The notes: generated by a model from the sequence alone, not told the origin. A DNA stretch of 34,001 nt from Staphylothermus sp. (GCA_021157925.1 JAGGVR010000018.1:1-34001), one strand, 5' to 3'; shown: positions 7,016 to 16,454, counted from the stretch's first letter. Numbers and translations: made by a program.

Positions 7016-7771
7016 TCATAGATAGAGTATCATGTAGTCCTCAGCAACTATTGTGTGTTTGAAGTACCTATATGCATCATAGAAGAGTTCATCGCTGTTC
7101 TTGTATCTAGAGCTAATATGTGTTAGTACAAGTTCACCTACATCTGCATTACTAGCTATTAGGGCAGCATCTGCTGCTGTTGAGTGTCCTTGTTCGTAAG
7201 CTTCTTCTCTTAAATCACTCGTAAAAGTAGCTTCATGTATGAGTATAGTTGTTTTCTTTGCATGTTCCACTACATTATCGCATGGTCTGGTGTCTCCAGT
7301 ATATGTTATGCTTTTTCCATTGCTCAAATTAATCCTATAACCATACGCTTCTATCCCATGATCTACCTTAAAACATTCTACTTTGATTTTATCATCTTTA
7401 TAGATTTCTCCTTCTTGTACTGGTACAAATTCTATATTATAGCCTAGCTTAGCGAGTCCAGACTCTATGAATGTAGATAAGATTTTGTCCAGTTTTTTGG
7501 GAGCAGTTATAACTAGTGGTTTCTCGCGATTGAGTAAATGCATTGATTGAAACATCCCAAATAAGCCTAGATAGTGATCGCCATGTAAATGTGTTATGAA
7601 TATTGCTTTTACCTTAACAACCCCTAAACCCGCTTTAAATAATCTTTGTTGACATCCTTCCCCAGTATCGAGTAGGTATATGTCTGAATTTATTCTAAGA
7701 GCTATGCATGGTAATCCTCTATTAATAGGGATTGCAGCCCCTGTTCCAAGCATGTGGATCCTAACATTCAT
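7016..7771 (-). CDS. rnz: Ribonuclease Z (tRNA 3' endonuclease)
   Basis: RNase Z cuts tRNA precursors just after the discriminator base so CCA can be added. The metallo-beta-lactamase site is complete: THLHGDH (His61, His63, Asp65, His66), a later His in HEATF and in the YTGDTRP Asp region, and the His of LVLTHIS near the end. GHSTAADAA is the HST loop that lies near the active site. At 251 residues it is shorter than many archaeal RNase Z proteins (about 300); the shortening falls between the metal motif and YGYRINL, where the tRNA-binding exosite arm is expected. The start ATG overlaps the stop of the upstream methyltransferase as ATGA, showing translational coupling. Confidence 0.95.
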   Translation of the reverse strand: MNVRIHMLGTGAAIPINRGLPCIALRINSDIYLLDTGEGCQQRLFKAGLGVVKVKAIFITHLHGDHYLGLFGMFQSMHLLNREKPLVITAPKKLDKILSTFIESGLAKLGYNIEFVPVQEGEIYKDDKIKVECFKVDHGIEAYGYRINLSNGKSITYTGDTRPCDNVVEHAKKTTILIHEATFTSDLREEAYEQGHSTAADAALIASNADVGELVLTHISSRYKNSDELFYDAYRYFKHTIVAEDYMILYL

Positions 7772-8781
7772 GGTTTATACGCCACAAATATTATTCTTGT
7801 TAATCCCCCGTGTACATACATGTATATTTCATCTCTGACTATGAAACCATATCTACAGAGTAACTCATATATATGATCTATGATACTAAGTGGGGCCATA
7901 AACACCAAGTATCCTTTCTTTTTAAGCGATTCTGTTACCCTAGCTAAAAACAAGTCATAAAGTTCCACGGTTTCTCTACCCTTGGTACTAGCAGCTCTGC
8001 CGTAAGGGGGGTCTGTAACCACGCTATCAACATTTTTATATGTTATAGTGGTTGAATCACCTAGTATGACTATGGTGTTTTTAGCCTCATAGTATTTTAT
8101 GTTTTTAACTGCTCCATGAACTAATTCCCAATCAAGTTCTACACCAATAGCTCTAATACCCATCGCTACAGCTTCTAAAACAATGCTGCCTGTTCCCATA
8201 AATGGGTCTAATACAACTTGTTTTTCTTTAACTCGTGATAAATTGATTAATGCACGAGAAAGTCTCGTAGGTAAAGCTATGCTTCTGAAAAAAGGCCTAT
8301 TTTTAGGCTCTCTTTTAAGAAGCTCAGCTTTATTGATTACAGCTAATGGATAGCCTACAAAAACTGATCCCTCGCTAAAAACTATCCTAAGGTAATTAGT
8401 TTTTGTATATTCCTTTGTCAATCCTAATCTCTCTCTTAGAAGAGCCACGTATCTATTACTAATACTTGGCTCAACTGTACTCCTCACAACTGTGCTTCTA
8501 ACAGACTTGAAATTAAACTTTACGAGTTTATCAATATATTCATAGCTTGGTGAATAGGGATCATCTATTCCTATGAGAATACCAGCTTCAGTAATATATC
8601 CAGCTCTTCTAATAATAGCTAGTAATGTTTCTTTACTTGTCCTAGCTAAACATATCTTAGAATAACATTTCAGCCCACTATCCTCGGAGTAATTATATGT
8701 TTCCAATAATGCTCTTAGCTCTGCCAAGGATAGCTTCTCATTACTACCAGATAATAAGAAGTACATTTGTTGTTTATTCAT
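7768..8781 (-). CDS. tRNA (guanine10-N2)-methyltransferase (archaeal TrmG10/Trm11 family)
   Basis: The enzyme methylates N2 of G10 in tRNA. The first half corresponds to a THUMP-type RNA-binding region (YFLLSGSNEKLSLAELRALLETY, later YTKTNYLRIVFSEGSVFVG). The second half is a Rossmann methyltransferase with PFMGTGSIVLEA near residue 197, AIGVELD, and the N2-methyl motif TDPPYGRA near 256. PFFRSIALPTRLSRALINL is typical of the group. At 337 residues the length is normal. ATG 8781 is preferred; a TTG three codons earlier is possible. It lies between PRPP synthetase and RNase Z in one minus-strand operon. Confidence 0.92.
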   Translation of the reverse strand: MNKQQMYFLLSGSNEKLSLAELRALLETYNYSEDSGLKCYSKICLARTSKETLLAIIRRAGYITEAGILIGIDDPYSPSYEYIDKLVKFNFKSVRSTVVRSTVEPSISNRYVALLRERLGLTKEYTKTNYLRIVFSEGSVFVGYPLAVINKAELLKREPKNRPFFRSIALPTRLSRALINLSRVKEKQVVLDPFMGTGSIVLEAVAMGIRAIGVELDWELVHGAVKNIKYYEAKNTIVILGDSTTITYKNVDSVVTDPPYGRAASTKGRETVELYDLFLARVTESLKKKGYLVFMAPLSIIDHIYELLCRYGFIVRDEIYMYVHGGLTRIIFVAYKP

Positions 8782-8792
8782 TATTAACAACG

Positions 8793-9683
8793 CTAACTAA
8801 GTAATTCAAGTGCTTTACCTAGTACCTCGACATATTCTATTGTACTATCATTGTGTTTTATGCCTAGAGTGTTACCAAGAATGATTTTCTCAACACCAGC
8901 ACCTTTTATTTTCTCTAATGCATTCCCAACCATTAATCCATGCGAAGCAGCAACCACTACTTTCCTAGCTCCTTGTTTCTTAACATGTCTTATAGCTAAT
9001 GCTATTGTTCCACCTGTACTTATAATATCATCTACTATTATTACATCTCTCTCATGTACATTAAGTTCTTTGGAAGTCATTGATATTTCTCCTGTGATCC
9101 TGTCTCTTGATTTGACTAAGTAATCATATTCTAACCCATATTTCACAGCAGCGTACTCTACTCTCTTAAGGGCACCCTTGTCAGGGGCAAGTACTATTGG
9201 GTTTTCAACATATTCTAATGCTTTATTAACCAAAATATCTGAGACAAGAACATTGATTGTGCAACCATTGAAGCTCCTAAGAGACTGCGGATTGTGGGCA
9301 TCTATTACTACTAATTGGTCAGCCCCCGCCTCCCTTATAGACTTAATAATTACTTCTGCTGAAACAGGCTCACCTGGCAGGAATTGTTTATCTTGTCTAG
9401 AATATGCGAGATATGGAATGATCACTACTAATTTTCTTACAAAGGTTCTCCTTAATGAGTCTATTAAAAATAGTGTTTCGATAAACGAATCATTTTGTCT
9501 TGGGTAAAGAGTATTTATGAGTACAACATCTTTACCAGTGATCTTGTCTGTATCAAGTATTCTAACATACTTTTCGCCGTCTGGAAATATTTTTTGTATG
9601 TAATTAATTCTATCTGAACAATATTCTTTAATCATTTCTTTATCTACTCTGTAGTTCTGTCCAATGATGCAGTAAGGCTTCAT
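8793..9683 (-). CDS. prs: Ribose-phosphate pyrophosphokinase (PRPP synthetase)
   Basis: This enzyme makes PRPP from ribose 5-phosphate and ATP for nucleotide and histidine synthesis. Visible motifs are FPDGEKYVRI (substrate contact), LIIPYLAYSRQDKQF-type ATP loop (VVIIPYLAYSRQDK), DAHNP, VLAPDKGA and the PRPP loop DVIIVDDIISTGGT. The start is moved to ATG 9683 (296 residues) because GGTGAGG lies 6-8 bases before it and MKPYCIIG matches the usual short N-terminus; a longer reading from ATG 9716 would include the ribosome binding site. It heads a minus-strand operon with the tRNA G10 methyltransferase and RNase Z. Confidence 0.95.
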   Translation of the reverse strand: MKPYCIIGQNYRVDKEMIKEYCSDRINYIQKIFPDGEKYVRILDTDKITGKDVVLINTLYPRQNDSFIETLFLIDSLRRTFVRKLVVIIPYLAYSRQDKQFLPGEPVSAEVIIKSIREAGADQLVVIDAHNPQSLRSFNGCTINVLVSDILVNKALEYVENPIVLAPDKGALKRVEYAAVKYGLEYDYLVKSRDRITGEISMTSKELNVHERDVIIVDDIISTGGTIALAIRHVKKQGARKVVVAASHGLMVGNALEKIKGAGVEKIILGNTLGIKHNDSTIEYVEVLGKALELLS

Positions 9684-9815
9684 ATAGTTCCTCACCATTG
9701 TTTTAATGTCTTCCATTACTAAACTATTTTATTATGAATATAAGTGGTTATCTAGATATCAATAATGATGTAGTAAGGTTGCGTTTTTTCATAATGAATG
9801 TGTTGGTGATAATAC

Positions 9816-10898
9816 TTGGTCGTAGAATTTGATCCTAATAGACCGGGAGTAAAGCCTGCTATGTTTTGGGAAAGCATTGGTGATGGTAAGGTAAGGTGTA
9901 ACTTATGTCATAGGAGATGCATTATCGTTCCTGGAGCATATGGTGCTTGTGGTGTTAGGTATAATCATAACGGTACTCTCTACACTCTTGTATATGGTTT
10001 ACTTACAGCAGCAAATCCTGACCCTATTGAGAAGAAGCCATTAATGCATTTCAACCCGGGTAGCTGTGTATTCTCAATCTCTACTGCTGGTTGTAATTTT
10101 TATTGTAGATTTTGTCAAAACTGGGTATTAAGCCAATCCAGAAGAAAACAATTATTTGGTGAACCATATGAGCCTGAAGAAGTAGTTAAGCTAGCTTTAT
10201 CAAATGGTTGTCAAGGCATAAGCTACACCTATAACGAACCCACTATCTTTTACGAATTCATGTATGATACGGCAAAGATAGCTAAGAAACATGGATTATT
10301 CAATACAATGGTTACTAATGGATACATTACTCCCGAAGCAATCAGAGAACTAGCTCCATACATGGATGCTGTTACAGTTGATTTCAAGGGTGGGGGCAAC
10401 AAGGAGTTTTACCGTAAATTCATGGGAGTAATTGATCCTGACCTAATATTTGAGTCATTATTAGAGATGAAGAAAGCCGGGTGGTGGATCGAGATCACGA
10501 ACTTAGTAGTACCCATTTATGGTGACAAAGAGGAAGATATACGTAGGCTTGCGAGATGGATAATCGATAACCTGGGAGACGAAACTCCCTTCCACCTATT
10601 AAGGTTTCATCCAGATTACCTTATGCAGGACGTTCCACCTACACCTATAGAGACTCTAGAAAAGCTTGCAGAAGTAGCCATCAGGGAGGGATTAAAACAC
10701 GTTTATTTAGGAAACATATGGGGTCATCCACTAGAGCATACGTATTGTCCAAACTGTGGTGAACTAGTTGTTAAGAGAAGCGGTTTCTACATTGTTGAGT
10801 GGAAATTAACTAATGACTTTAAATGCCCTAGATGTGGGTATAAATTAAACTTTAGAGGAAAATATTGGGGAGGAACTAGGAGATTCTTAATAATATAG
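9816..10898 (+). CDS. amrS: Radical SAM protein of the AmmeMemoRadiSam system (AmrS-like)
   Basis: The 360-residue protein has the radical SAM cluster motif CNFYCRFC (Cys93, Cys97, Cys100) preceded by a Cys-rich N-terminal element (C28-x2-C31-x3-C35, C45). The KKPLMHFNPGS and GCQGISYTYNEPTIFYEF segments are characteristic of the COG1180 branch known as AmrS. The C-terminus adds a zinc ribbon (YCPNCGEL and CPRCGYKL), not found in all members. Reaction and substrate are not established. No AmrA or AmrB partner is in this window. The start is TTG 9816, with GGTGAT (9805-9810) 5 bases upstream. The next gene, a GPN GTPase, follows after 27 bases. Confidence 0.9.
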   Translation: MVVEFDPNRPGVKPAMFWESIGDGKVRCNLCHRRCIIVPGAYGACGVRYNHNGTLYTLVYGLLTAANPDPIEKKPLMHFNPGSCVFSISTAGCNFYCRFCQNWVLSQSRRKQLFGEPYEPEEVVKLALSNGCQGISYTYNEPTIFYEFMYDTAKIAKKHGLFNTMVTNGYITPEAIRELAPYMDAVTVDFKGGGNKEFYRKFMGVIDPDLIFESLLEMKKAGWWIEITNLVVPIYGDKEEDIRRLARWIIDNLGDETPFHLLRFHPDYLMQDVPPTPIETLEKLAEVAIREGLKHVYLGNIWGHPLEHTYCPNCGELVVKRSGFYIVEWKLTNDFKCPRCGYKLNFRGKYWGGTRRFLII

Positions 10899-10925
10899 CT
10901 AAGCGCATTAAATGGTGTTAAAAAC

Positions 10926-11711
10926 ATGCCATATTTCATAATAGTTCTCGGAACAGCTGGCAGTGGTAAAACTACTCTGACGGCATCTCTTCAAGACTAT
11001 TTATTAAACCATAACCTTGATGCCGTAGCAATTAATCTCGACCCTGCTGTTGAAAACCTACCTTATAAGCCAGATATAGATGTTAGGGAATATGTTAATG
11101 CGAGAGAATTAATGCGTAAAACTGGATTAGGCCCTAATGGTGCATTAATAACTGCTGTTGACATGTTGGCTACTAGAATAGACGAGTTGAGAGACGAGAT
11201 CTGGTCTTTGAAGACAAACTATATAATCATAGATACCCCTGGCCAAATGGAATTATTTGCCTATCGTGAAATAGGCCCCCTTGTACTAGACACTATTGTT
11301 GGAGATGCAAAAGCTGTTTCATTGTTTTTAATTGATGGAATATATGCTAGTAAGCCCAGTAATTACTTCTCAGCTCTTCTCTTATCAGCTAGTACTCATG
11401 TAAGACTCGGTTTCCCCCAAGTTAATGTATTGACTAAAATAGACTTATTACCAGAAAATATTGTCGATAACATAGCTGAATTTCATAATGATCCATATGC
11501 GTTTGCTACTAGAATAGTTGAGGATAAGAAAGCCTCTCTTATATGGAGCGAGGACGAAGTATTAATTCTCTTAGAGAAATTATTGATGACAGACATAGTA
11601 TTTGTTTCATCTACTCAGATGCTCGGCTACGATAACTTATATGCTTCTATACAGAGAATAGTAGCTGGTGGAGAAGACTATTATACCGAAGAACCTTCTC
11701 CTGTACTTTGA
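10926..11711 (+). CDS. GPN-loop GTPase
   Basis: The 261-residue protein has the P-loop GTAGSGKT (residues 9-16), the switch region INLDPAVE (36-43), the defining Gly-Pro-Asn at 69-71 (LGPNGALI), DTPGQMELF as G3 and TKIDLL as G4. These mark the GPN GTPases, homodimers related to eukaryotic Gpn1-3, which act in assembling or importing RNA polymerase II; the archaeal role is not settled. GGTG (10914-10917) precedes ATG 10926 by 8 bases. The gene probably shares a transcript with the preceding radical SAM gene. Confidence 0.94.
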   Translation: MPYFIIVLGTAGSGKTTLTASLQDYLLNHNLDAVAINLDPAVENLPYKPDIDVREYVNARELMRKTGLGPNGALITAVDMLATRIDELRDEIWSLKTNYIIIDTPGQMELFAYREIGPLVLDTIVGDAKAVSLFLIDGIYASKPSNYFSALLLSASTHVRLGFPQVNVLTKIDLLPENIVDNIAEFHNDPYAFATRIVEDKKASLIWSEDEVLILLEKLLMTDIVFVSSTQMLGYDNLYASIQRIVAGGEDYYTEEPSPVL

Positions 11712-11800
11712 TCAATACCATTTTGGGAATATTGTTTGTTCAGCATATTATTTTTTATAAATGTTTTGTTATTACGTTTAAGTGATGCATATAAGTAAAA

Positions 11801-13207
11801 ATGTTGAGGGAATACATATTGCTTGACAAGTTCTTCAATCCTCAAAGTGTAGCAATTATTGGTGCTACCCCTAGAGAAGGCAAAGTTGGTAGAGTAATTC
11901 TCGAGAACTTCAAGAAAAGATATAAAGGAAAAATATACCCAGTTAACCCTAAATACGAAGAAGTTCTCGGATTAAAATGCTATAAATCAGTAAAGGATAT
12001 CCCTGACGAAGTGGACTTGGTAATAATTGTTGTACCAGCACCTATTGTTCCTAAAGTACTTGAAGATGCTGGCGAAAAAGGTGTTAAAGTAGCCATAATA
12101 ATTAGTGGTGGTTTCAGAGAAACAGGGACAGAGGAAGGAGAGAAGCTAGAGAAACAAGTTATAGAGATCTCTAAGAAATATGGTATAAGAGTCATAGGAC
12201 CTAACTGTCTAGGAATATATGATAACTGGAGTGGCGTAGACACATTCTTTTTGCCAGATGAAAAAATGATGAGGCCACGTAAGGGGTATATAAGCTTCAT
12301 TAGTCAAAGTGGTGCATTTGCATCAGCATTACTTGACTGGATGGCTTTAAAAGGAATAGGTGTGTCAAGAGCAGTTAGTTATGGTAATAAGATTGATGTT
12401 GATGATATTGACCTAATAGAGTATTTTGGGGAAGATGACAAGACGAAACTCATAATAATGTATCTCGAAGGTTTGAAACCAGGAAGAGGTAGATTATTCA
12501 TAGAGAAAGCCAAGAAGGTTGTTCAACAAAAACCCATAATTATCTATAAAGCAGGAAAAACAGCCAGAGGAAGTGTTGCAGCTGCTAGCCACACAGCAGC
12601 ATTAGCTGGTAACTATGAACTATACAAAGCAGCGATCAAGCAGGCGGGGCTTATTGAAGCTGAGAGTTTCGATGAAATCATGGATCTATCTAAGATACTA
12701 TTATCTCAGCCTCTCATGAAAGGTGATAGGGTCTACGTGGTTACAGACGCTGGTGGCGTAGGAGTAATGCTAACAGATGCATTAACGATGCAAGGTTTTA
12801 CATTGCCAAGAACACCCGATGACTTGAAGAAAGAGCTCCGTGAAATACTTCCACCACACTGCATCGTTGAGAACCCCATAGACTTAACTGGAGACGCGGA
12901 TGATAAGAGATATATAGATGTTTTGGAGAAATTACTCCCACGTGACGATGTTGATGCGGTTGTAGTAGTTGCTCTTCCCCAGATTCCTGGTTTGAAGGGA
13001 GAATTATTCGACTACATGGTTGAAGCGAAAACCAAATATAGCAAACCAATGATCGTAATAATGATAGGTAGTCATGAAGCAGAGAAATATGGAAAGTTTT
13101 TAGAAGAAAAAGGAATACCTGTATTTGAATCCCCTGAAAGAGCTGCAAGGGCATTGAAAGCCCTATATGCATACTCTCTAATTAGAGGTGTTGTGTCTAG
13201 AAAGTAA
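11801..13207 (+). CDS. acdA: Acetate/acyl-CoA ligase (ADP-forming), alpha subunit
   Basis: AcdA and AcdB together convert acyl-CoA, ADP and phosphate to acid, CoA and ATP, the main substrate-level ATP step of peptide- and sugar-fermenting hyperthermophiles. This 468-residue subunit has the CoA-binding start FFNPQSVAIIGATPREGKVG, the GPNCLGIYD segment, SQSGAFASALLDW and the phosphorylated His region AAASHTAALAGN (His about residue 264). The partner gene follows after 17 bases. ATG 11801 is used; TTG 11819, with GAGGG 8 bases before it, would give MLDKFFNPQS and is a reasonable alternative. Which acyl-CoA is preferred cannot be told from sequence. Confidence 0.94.
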   Translation: MLREYILLDKFFNPQSVAIIGATPREGKVGRVILENFKKRYKGKIYPVNPKYEEVLGLKCYKSVKDIPDEVDLVIIVVPAPIVPKVLEDAGEKGVKVAIIISGGFRETGTEEGEKLEKQVIEISKKYGIRVIGPNCLGIYDNWSGVDTFFLPDEKMMRPRKGYISFISQSGAFASALLDWMALKGIGVSRAVSYGNKIDVDDIDLIEYFGEDDKTKLIIMYLEGLKPGRGRLFIEKAKKVVQQKPIIIYKAGKTARGSVAAASHTAALAGNYELYKAAIKQAGLIEAESFDEIMDLSKILLSQPLMKGDRVYVVTDAGGVGVMLTDALTMQGFTLPRTPDDLKKELREILPPHCIVENPIDLTGDADDKRYIDVLEKLLPRDDVDAVVVVALPQIPGLKGELFDYMVEAKTKYSKPMIVIMIGSHEAEKYGKFLEEKGIPVFESPERAARALKALYAYSLIRGVVSRK

Positions 13208-13233
13208 GAATAAAGTCTATATGGGTGGTAAAA

Positions 13234-13932
13234 ATGAATGTTAAAACCATAATAGAAAACGCAATTAAAGAAGGTAGGAGAAAACTCTTAGAACATGAAG
13301 CATTCGAAGTCATAAGAGCATATGGCATTCCTGCCCCAGAGACAGGATTAGCTAAAACACCCGAAGAAGCAGCTGAATTAGCTGATAAAATAGGATACCC
13401 GGTTGTTCTGAAAATAGTATCACCAGATATTAGTCACAAAAGCGATGTAGGCGGTGTAATACTAAATGTTAATTCAAAGGAAGAAGCAGTAGAAGCATTC
13501 AACAAGATCCAAGAAAACGTTAAAACAAAAGCCCCTGGAGCAAGAATAGTTGGAATACTTGTCCAGAAAATGGCTCCAAAAGGACTAGAGGTAATCATAG
13601 GAGGACTTAGAGACAACATATTTGGGCCCGTAGTAATGTTCGGTATAGGTGGTATCTTCGTAGAAGTCCTTAGAGACGTATCATTCAGAATAGCTCCATT
13701 ATCAGAAGAGGACGCAATAGAAATGATGAAGGAGATAAAGGCATCAAAGCTATTGGAAGGTTATAGAGGACAACCTCCAGTTGATAAGAAATCCTTAGCC
13801 AAAATTATATTAGGTGTAGCCAGACTATTAGAAGCAAACCCTGAGATAGAATCAATAGATTTAAATCCTGTAATGGCGTATCCAGATAAAGCAATTGTAG
13901 TAGATGCTCGTGTGATACTCAGGCTCAAATAA
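13234..13932 (+). CDS. acdB: Acetate/acyl-CoA ligase (ADP-forming), beta subunit
   Basis: This is the 232-residue ATP-grasp subunit. It contains EAFEVIRAYGIPAPETGLAKT, GYPVVLKIVSPDISHKSDVGGV, LVQKMAPKGLEVIIGG and FGPVVMFGIGGIFVEV, all typical of AcdB, and ends with SIDLNPVMAYPDKAIVVDARV. It supplies the nucleotide-binding site, with the phosphohistidine coming from AcdA. ATG 13234 is chosen because GGGTGGT (13223-13229) lies just upstream; the GTG at 13225 falls inside that site. Length is normal for separately encoded beta subunits. Confidence 0.95.
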   Translation: MNVKTIIENAIKEGRRKLLEHEAFEVIRAYGIPAPETGLAKTPEEAAELADKIGYPVVLKIVSPDISHKSDVGGVILNVNSKEEAVEAFNKIQENVKTKAPGARIVGILVQKMAPKGLEVIIGGLRDNIFGPVVMFGIGGIFVEVLRDVSFRIAPLSEEDAIEMMKEIKASKLLEGYRGQPPVDKKSLAKIILGVARLLEANPEIESIDLNPVMAYPDKAIVVDARVILRLK

Positions 13933-13959
13933 TCTATAATCATAAATTAGGGAATAAGC

Positions 13960-14871
13960 ATGGAATACAATAATCTCACCGTACGCGAACTAGAAGAAAA
14001 ACTAAGAGAAATAAGCGCTCAAATAACGAACGTCCGTAACAAAATTAAGGAATTAAAACGTGAAAGAACAATACTCATAGCCGAACTCAAAGAACTTAGA
14101 ACGGAGCGAAGGGCGAAAATAGATGAAATAAAAGAACTAAGAGAATCCATTAAAAGTATTAACGAGAAACGAAGAGAACTAATATCAGAATTAAGGAATC
14201 TCCGTGAGGAGAAGAAAAAGAAAATAGAAGAATACCGTGAACTAGTAAATCTTGCAAGAACTAAGAAGGATCAAATCCAAGCTGTTGGAAAAGAACTTAG
14301 ATTACCACTTTCAGTTATTAGGCGTGAAATAGAGCGTTTAGAATGGGTGCAACAAACACAAATACTCTCACCTCAAGAAGAAAACAAGATTATTAGAAAA
14401 ATTCAGCAATTGGAAGAACTATTAGAGAAAGCATTGAAGTTGAAGAAAGAAAAACAAGAATTCTTAGAAATAAAAGCAATGCTTACAAGCCTAAGACTAC
14501 AAATAAACGATCTCAAAAAGAAAATAAATGAACTAAGCGACGAGATAAGCAACATAACAGAGAAACGAAACAACTTATTCCAAAGATATAACGAGCTCAA
14601 AACCAGGATCGATGAACTGAACAACATGATAAATGAGAAACAAGAACGCATAAATCAGATCAATAACGAGATAGAGAAACTTATAGAAGAACTATCCAAG
14701 CTACGTGAAGAGTATCAGAAAGTACAGGAAGAAATAGAGAATAGAAAACTAGCGGTAATAGTTGAGCAGAAAAGAAAGCTCGTAGAAGAAAAACTAAAGA
14801 AAGGAGAGAAACGTCTAACTCTCGAGGAACTAAAACTACTTTATGGTGGTATAGAGGACTTAAAAGAATAA
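13960..14871 (+). CDS. Long coiled-coil protein (COG1340-like)
   Basis: Almost all of the 303 residues are charged heptad repeats rich in Glu, Lys, Arg, Leu and Ile, with a break near residues 110-125 (LRLPLSVIRREIERLEWVQQTQIL) that suggests a hairpin of two coiled-coil arms. The C-terminus KGEKRLTLEELKLLYGG is a conserved-looking end. This matches the uncharacterised archaeal COG1340 coiled-coil family. There is no ATPase head, signal peptide or membrane segment. It may be a structural or RNP-associated rod. It follows AcdB by 27 bases on the same strand but need not be linked to it in function. Confidence 0.82.
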   Translation: MEYNNLTVRELEEKLREISAQITNVRNKIKELKRERTILIAELKELRTERRAKIDEIKELRESIKSINEKRRELISELRNLREEKKKKIEEYRELVNLARTKKDQIQAVGKELRLPLSVIRREIERLEWVQQTQILSPQEENKIIRKIQQLEELLEKALKLKKEKQEFLEIKAMLTSLRLQINDLKKKINELSDEISNITEKRNNLFQRYNELKTRIDELNNMINEKQERINQINNEIEKLIEELSKLREEYQKVQEEIENRKLAVIVEQKRKLVEEKLKKGEKRLTLEELKLLYGGIEDLKE

Positions 14872-14881
14872 TTATGACTGG

Positions 14882-15745
14882 TTATCTTCCAAAACGTCTT
14901 TCTCTTTTTTGATAACTCCTAATGGCTCTCCAGAAATCTATTTTCCTAAATTCAGGCCAGTAAGCTTCACAGAAATATAGTTCGCTATAAGCAGATTGCC
15001 AAAGGAGGAAATTACTTATTCTGACTTCCCCACTCGTCCTAATTATTAAGTCTGGGTCTGGACAATCATATGTGTAAAGGTATTTGGAGAAAATTTCCTC
15101 GTTTATCTCATTTGTTTTTAGCTTACCATCAGCAATATCTTTTACAATGTTTTTTACAGCATTCAGTATTTCTTGTCTTCCTCCATAGCAAAGCGCTATA
15201 TTTAAATGGTACTCGTCATTATTCTTAGTTTTTTCTTCAACCATTCTTGCTAATTCAACAATATCTGGTGGTACTAGATCTAGTCTGCCGAATACTCTCA
15301 CACGTACTTTTCTTTCATAAATTTCTCTCATTTCCATTAATTCTCTAAGCCCTTTTCTTATAATTTCGAATAAGTGTTCTCTCTCATCTTCTGGTCTATA
15401 TAGACAGTTCTCACTGGACATAGCATATATTGTTACATATTTGATCTTCAGGTCCCAGATCCATTTCAAAACTTCCTTAAGTCTCTCATATCCATAATAA
15501 TGCCCATTTTTAGGATCGAATCCAAGCCTACGTGCCCATCTCCTATTTCCATCTGGAATTATCCCTATATGTCTAGGAAAAGGACCGTTTTTTATTTGAT
15601 TCCATAACCGTTTTTCGTAAATCTTATAAATAATAGATTGAATCTTCGATGTGATGTTAAATCCCTTCTTTGCTACTGTTTTACTCATGAAAGATTCCCT
15701 GTTATTAACCAAGTAGTTTTTGGAAAAAACCGTTATATTCGACAC
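14882..15745 (-). CDS. uppS: Cis-prenyltransferase (polyprenyl diphosphate synthase, UppS family)
   Basis: This enzyme extends isoprenoid diphosphates in cis to make the lipid carrier for archaeal glycosylation. Motifs: HIGIIPDGNRRWARR with the catalytic Asp (about residue 63 onward), YAMSSENCLYRPEDE, LNIALCYGGRQEI, DLIIRTSGEVRISNFLLWQSAYSELYF and a basic C-terminus RSYQKRERRFG. At 287 residues it has a longer N-terminus than usual. GTG 15745 is used: a TATA-like stretch (15764-15778, minus strand) about 26 bases upstream would make it a leaderless start. ATG at 15688 (268 residues) is an alternative closer to the usual length. It is transcribed away from the DUF84 gene. Confidence 0.94.
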   Translation of the reverse strand: MSNITVFSKNYLVNNRESFMSKTVAKKGFNITSKIQSIIYKIYEKRLWNQIKNGPFPRHIGIIPDGNRRWARRLGFDPKNGHYYGYERLKEVLKWIWDLKIKYVTIYAMSSENCLYRPEDEREHLFEIIRKGLRELMEMREIYERKVRVRVFGRLDLVPPDIVELARMVEEKTKNNDEYHLNIALCYGGRQEILNAVKNIVKDIADGKLKTNEINEEIFSKYLYTYDCPDPDLIIRTSGEVRISNFLLWQSAYSELYFCEAYWPEFRKIDFWRAIRSYQKRERRFGR

Positions 15746-15763
15746 TATATATTCAACATGTAA

Positions 15764-15778
15764 TCTAGTATTATATAT
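15764..15778 (-). promoter_or_regulatory. TATA-like promoter of the cis-prenyltransferase gene
   Basis: Read on the minus strand, ACATATATAATACTA is centred about 26 bases before GTG 15745. Archaeal transcription starts about that far from the TATA box, so the message would begin at or near the start codon. The same A/T-rich stretch may also serve the divergent gene. Confidence 0.45.
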
Positions 15779-15802
15779 GTTTGTTTTGCGGTGAAATCGG
15801 CT

Positions 15803-16393
15803 TTGAAAGCTGTTATTGGTAGTTTAAACGAGTCAAAAATAAATGGGGCTCGCCGGGCTCTCAGCTTGCTTGGTATTAGTTTCAAGGATATAATTGCTAT
15901 TAAGGTCAAAGGCTTTAAGGATCAACCAATTGGTTTTGATGAGATATTTATCGGTGCAGCATATAGGGCTATACAATCTGTGAAGTATTTAAGGTATATT
16001 TCTGGGGTTGAAAATGGTATAGGTATTGGTATTGAGGCAGGGATAATAGAATTACATAACACTTGGTTCTCCGGTCAAATAGCCGTTGTAGCTGATAACG
16101 AAAAATACAGTATAGGTATTAGTTCCTTTTTCCCACTACCAAGGAGAATATCAAACGTGGTCTCTAAGGGATATGAATTAAGAGAAGTTATGAAAGAAAT
16201 ATCTGGTTATGAGAGAATAGCTGAAACAATTGGTGCTATAGGTTTCTTTTCAAGCGGTTATATGACTAGAACCGACCTAAGTTATCAAGCAGTACTTACA
16301 GCATTGCTCCCATGGATAAATAAAGACATATATGAACTCAGACCTGTTTCAGAGTTATGGGAAACATTAAAAAGAGCGAAAATAATCGATTAA
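15803..16393 (+). CDS. Non-canonical purine NTPase (DUF84, YjjX-like)
   Basis: The family hydrolyses inosine and xanthosine triphosphates, keeping deaminated purines out of nucleic acids. With TTG 15803 the protein starts MKAVIGSLNESKINGARRAL, the normal family start with the NxxK motif, and continues through QPIGFDEIFIGAAYRA, GIGIEAGI and TDLSYQAVLTALLPW. At 196 residues the length is slightly above the usual 170-190. GGTGA (15790-15794) is 8 bases before this TTG, whereas a GTG at 15791 lies inside that site. Neighbouring S8e follows 61 bases after its end. Confidence 0.88.
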   Translation: MKAVIGSLNESKINGARRALSLLGISFKDIIAIKVKGFKDQPIGFDEIFIGAAYRAIQSVKYLRYISGVENGIGIGIEAGIIELHNTWFSGQIAVVADNEKYSIGISSFFPLPRRISNVVSKGYELREVMKEISGYERIAETIGAIGFFSSGYMTRTDLSYQAVLTALLPWINKDIYELRPVSELWETLKRAKIID

Positions 16394-16454
16394 ATAAGAG
16401 AACAGTCTTGAAAGAATAAGAGAATAAAAATCAATTCAATTAGGGGTTGATCAT

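Noticed and set aside
12798-13172. 124-residue minus-strand frame
   Set aside because: It is antisense to AcdA, with no supporting start signal.
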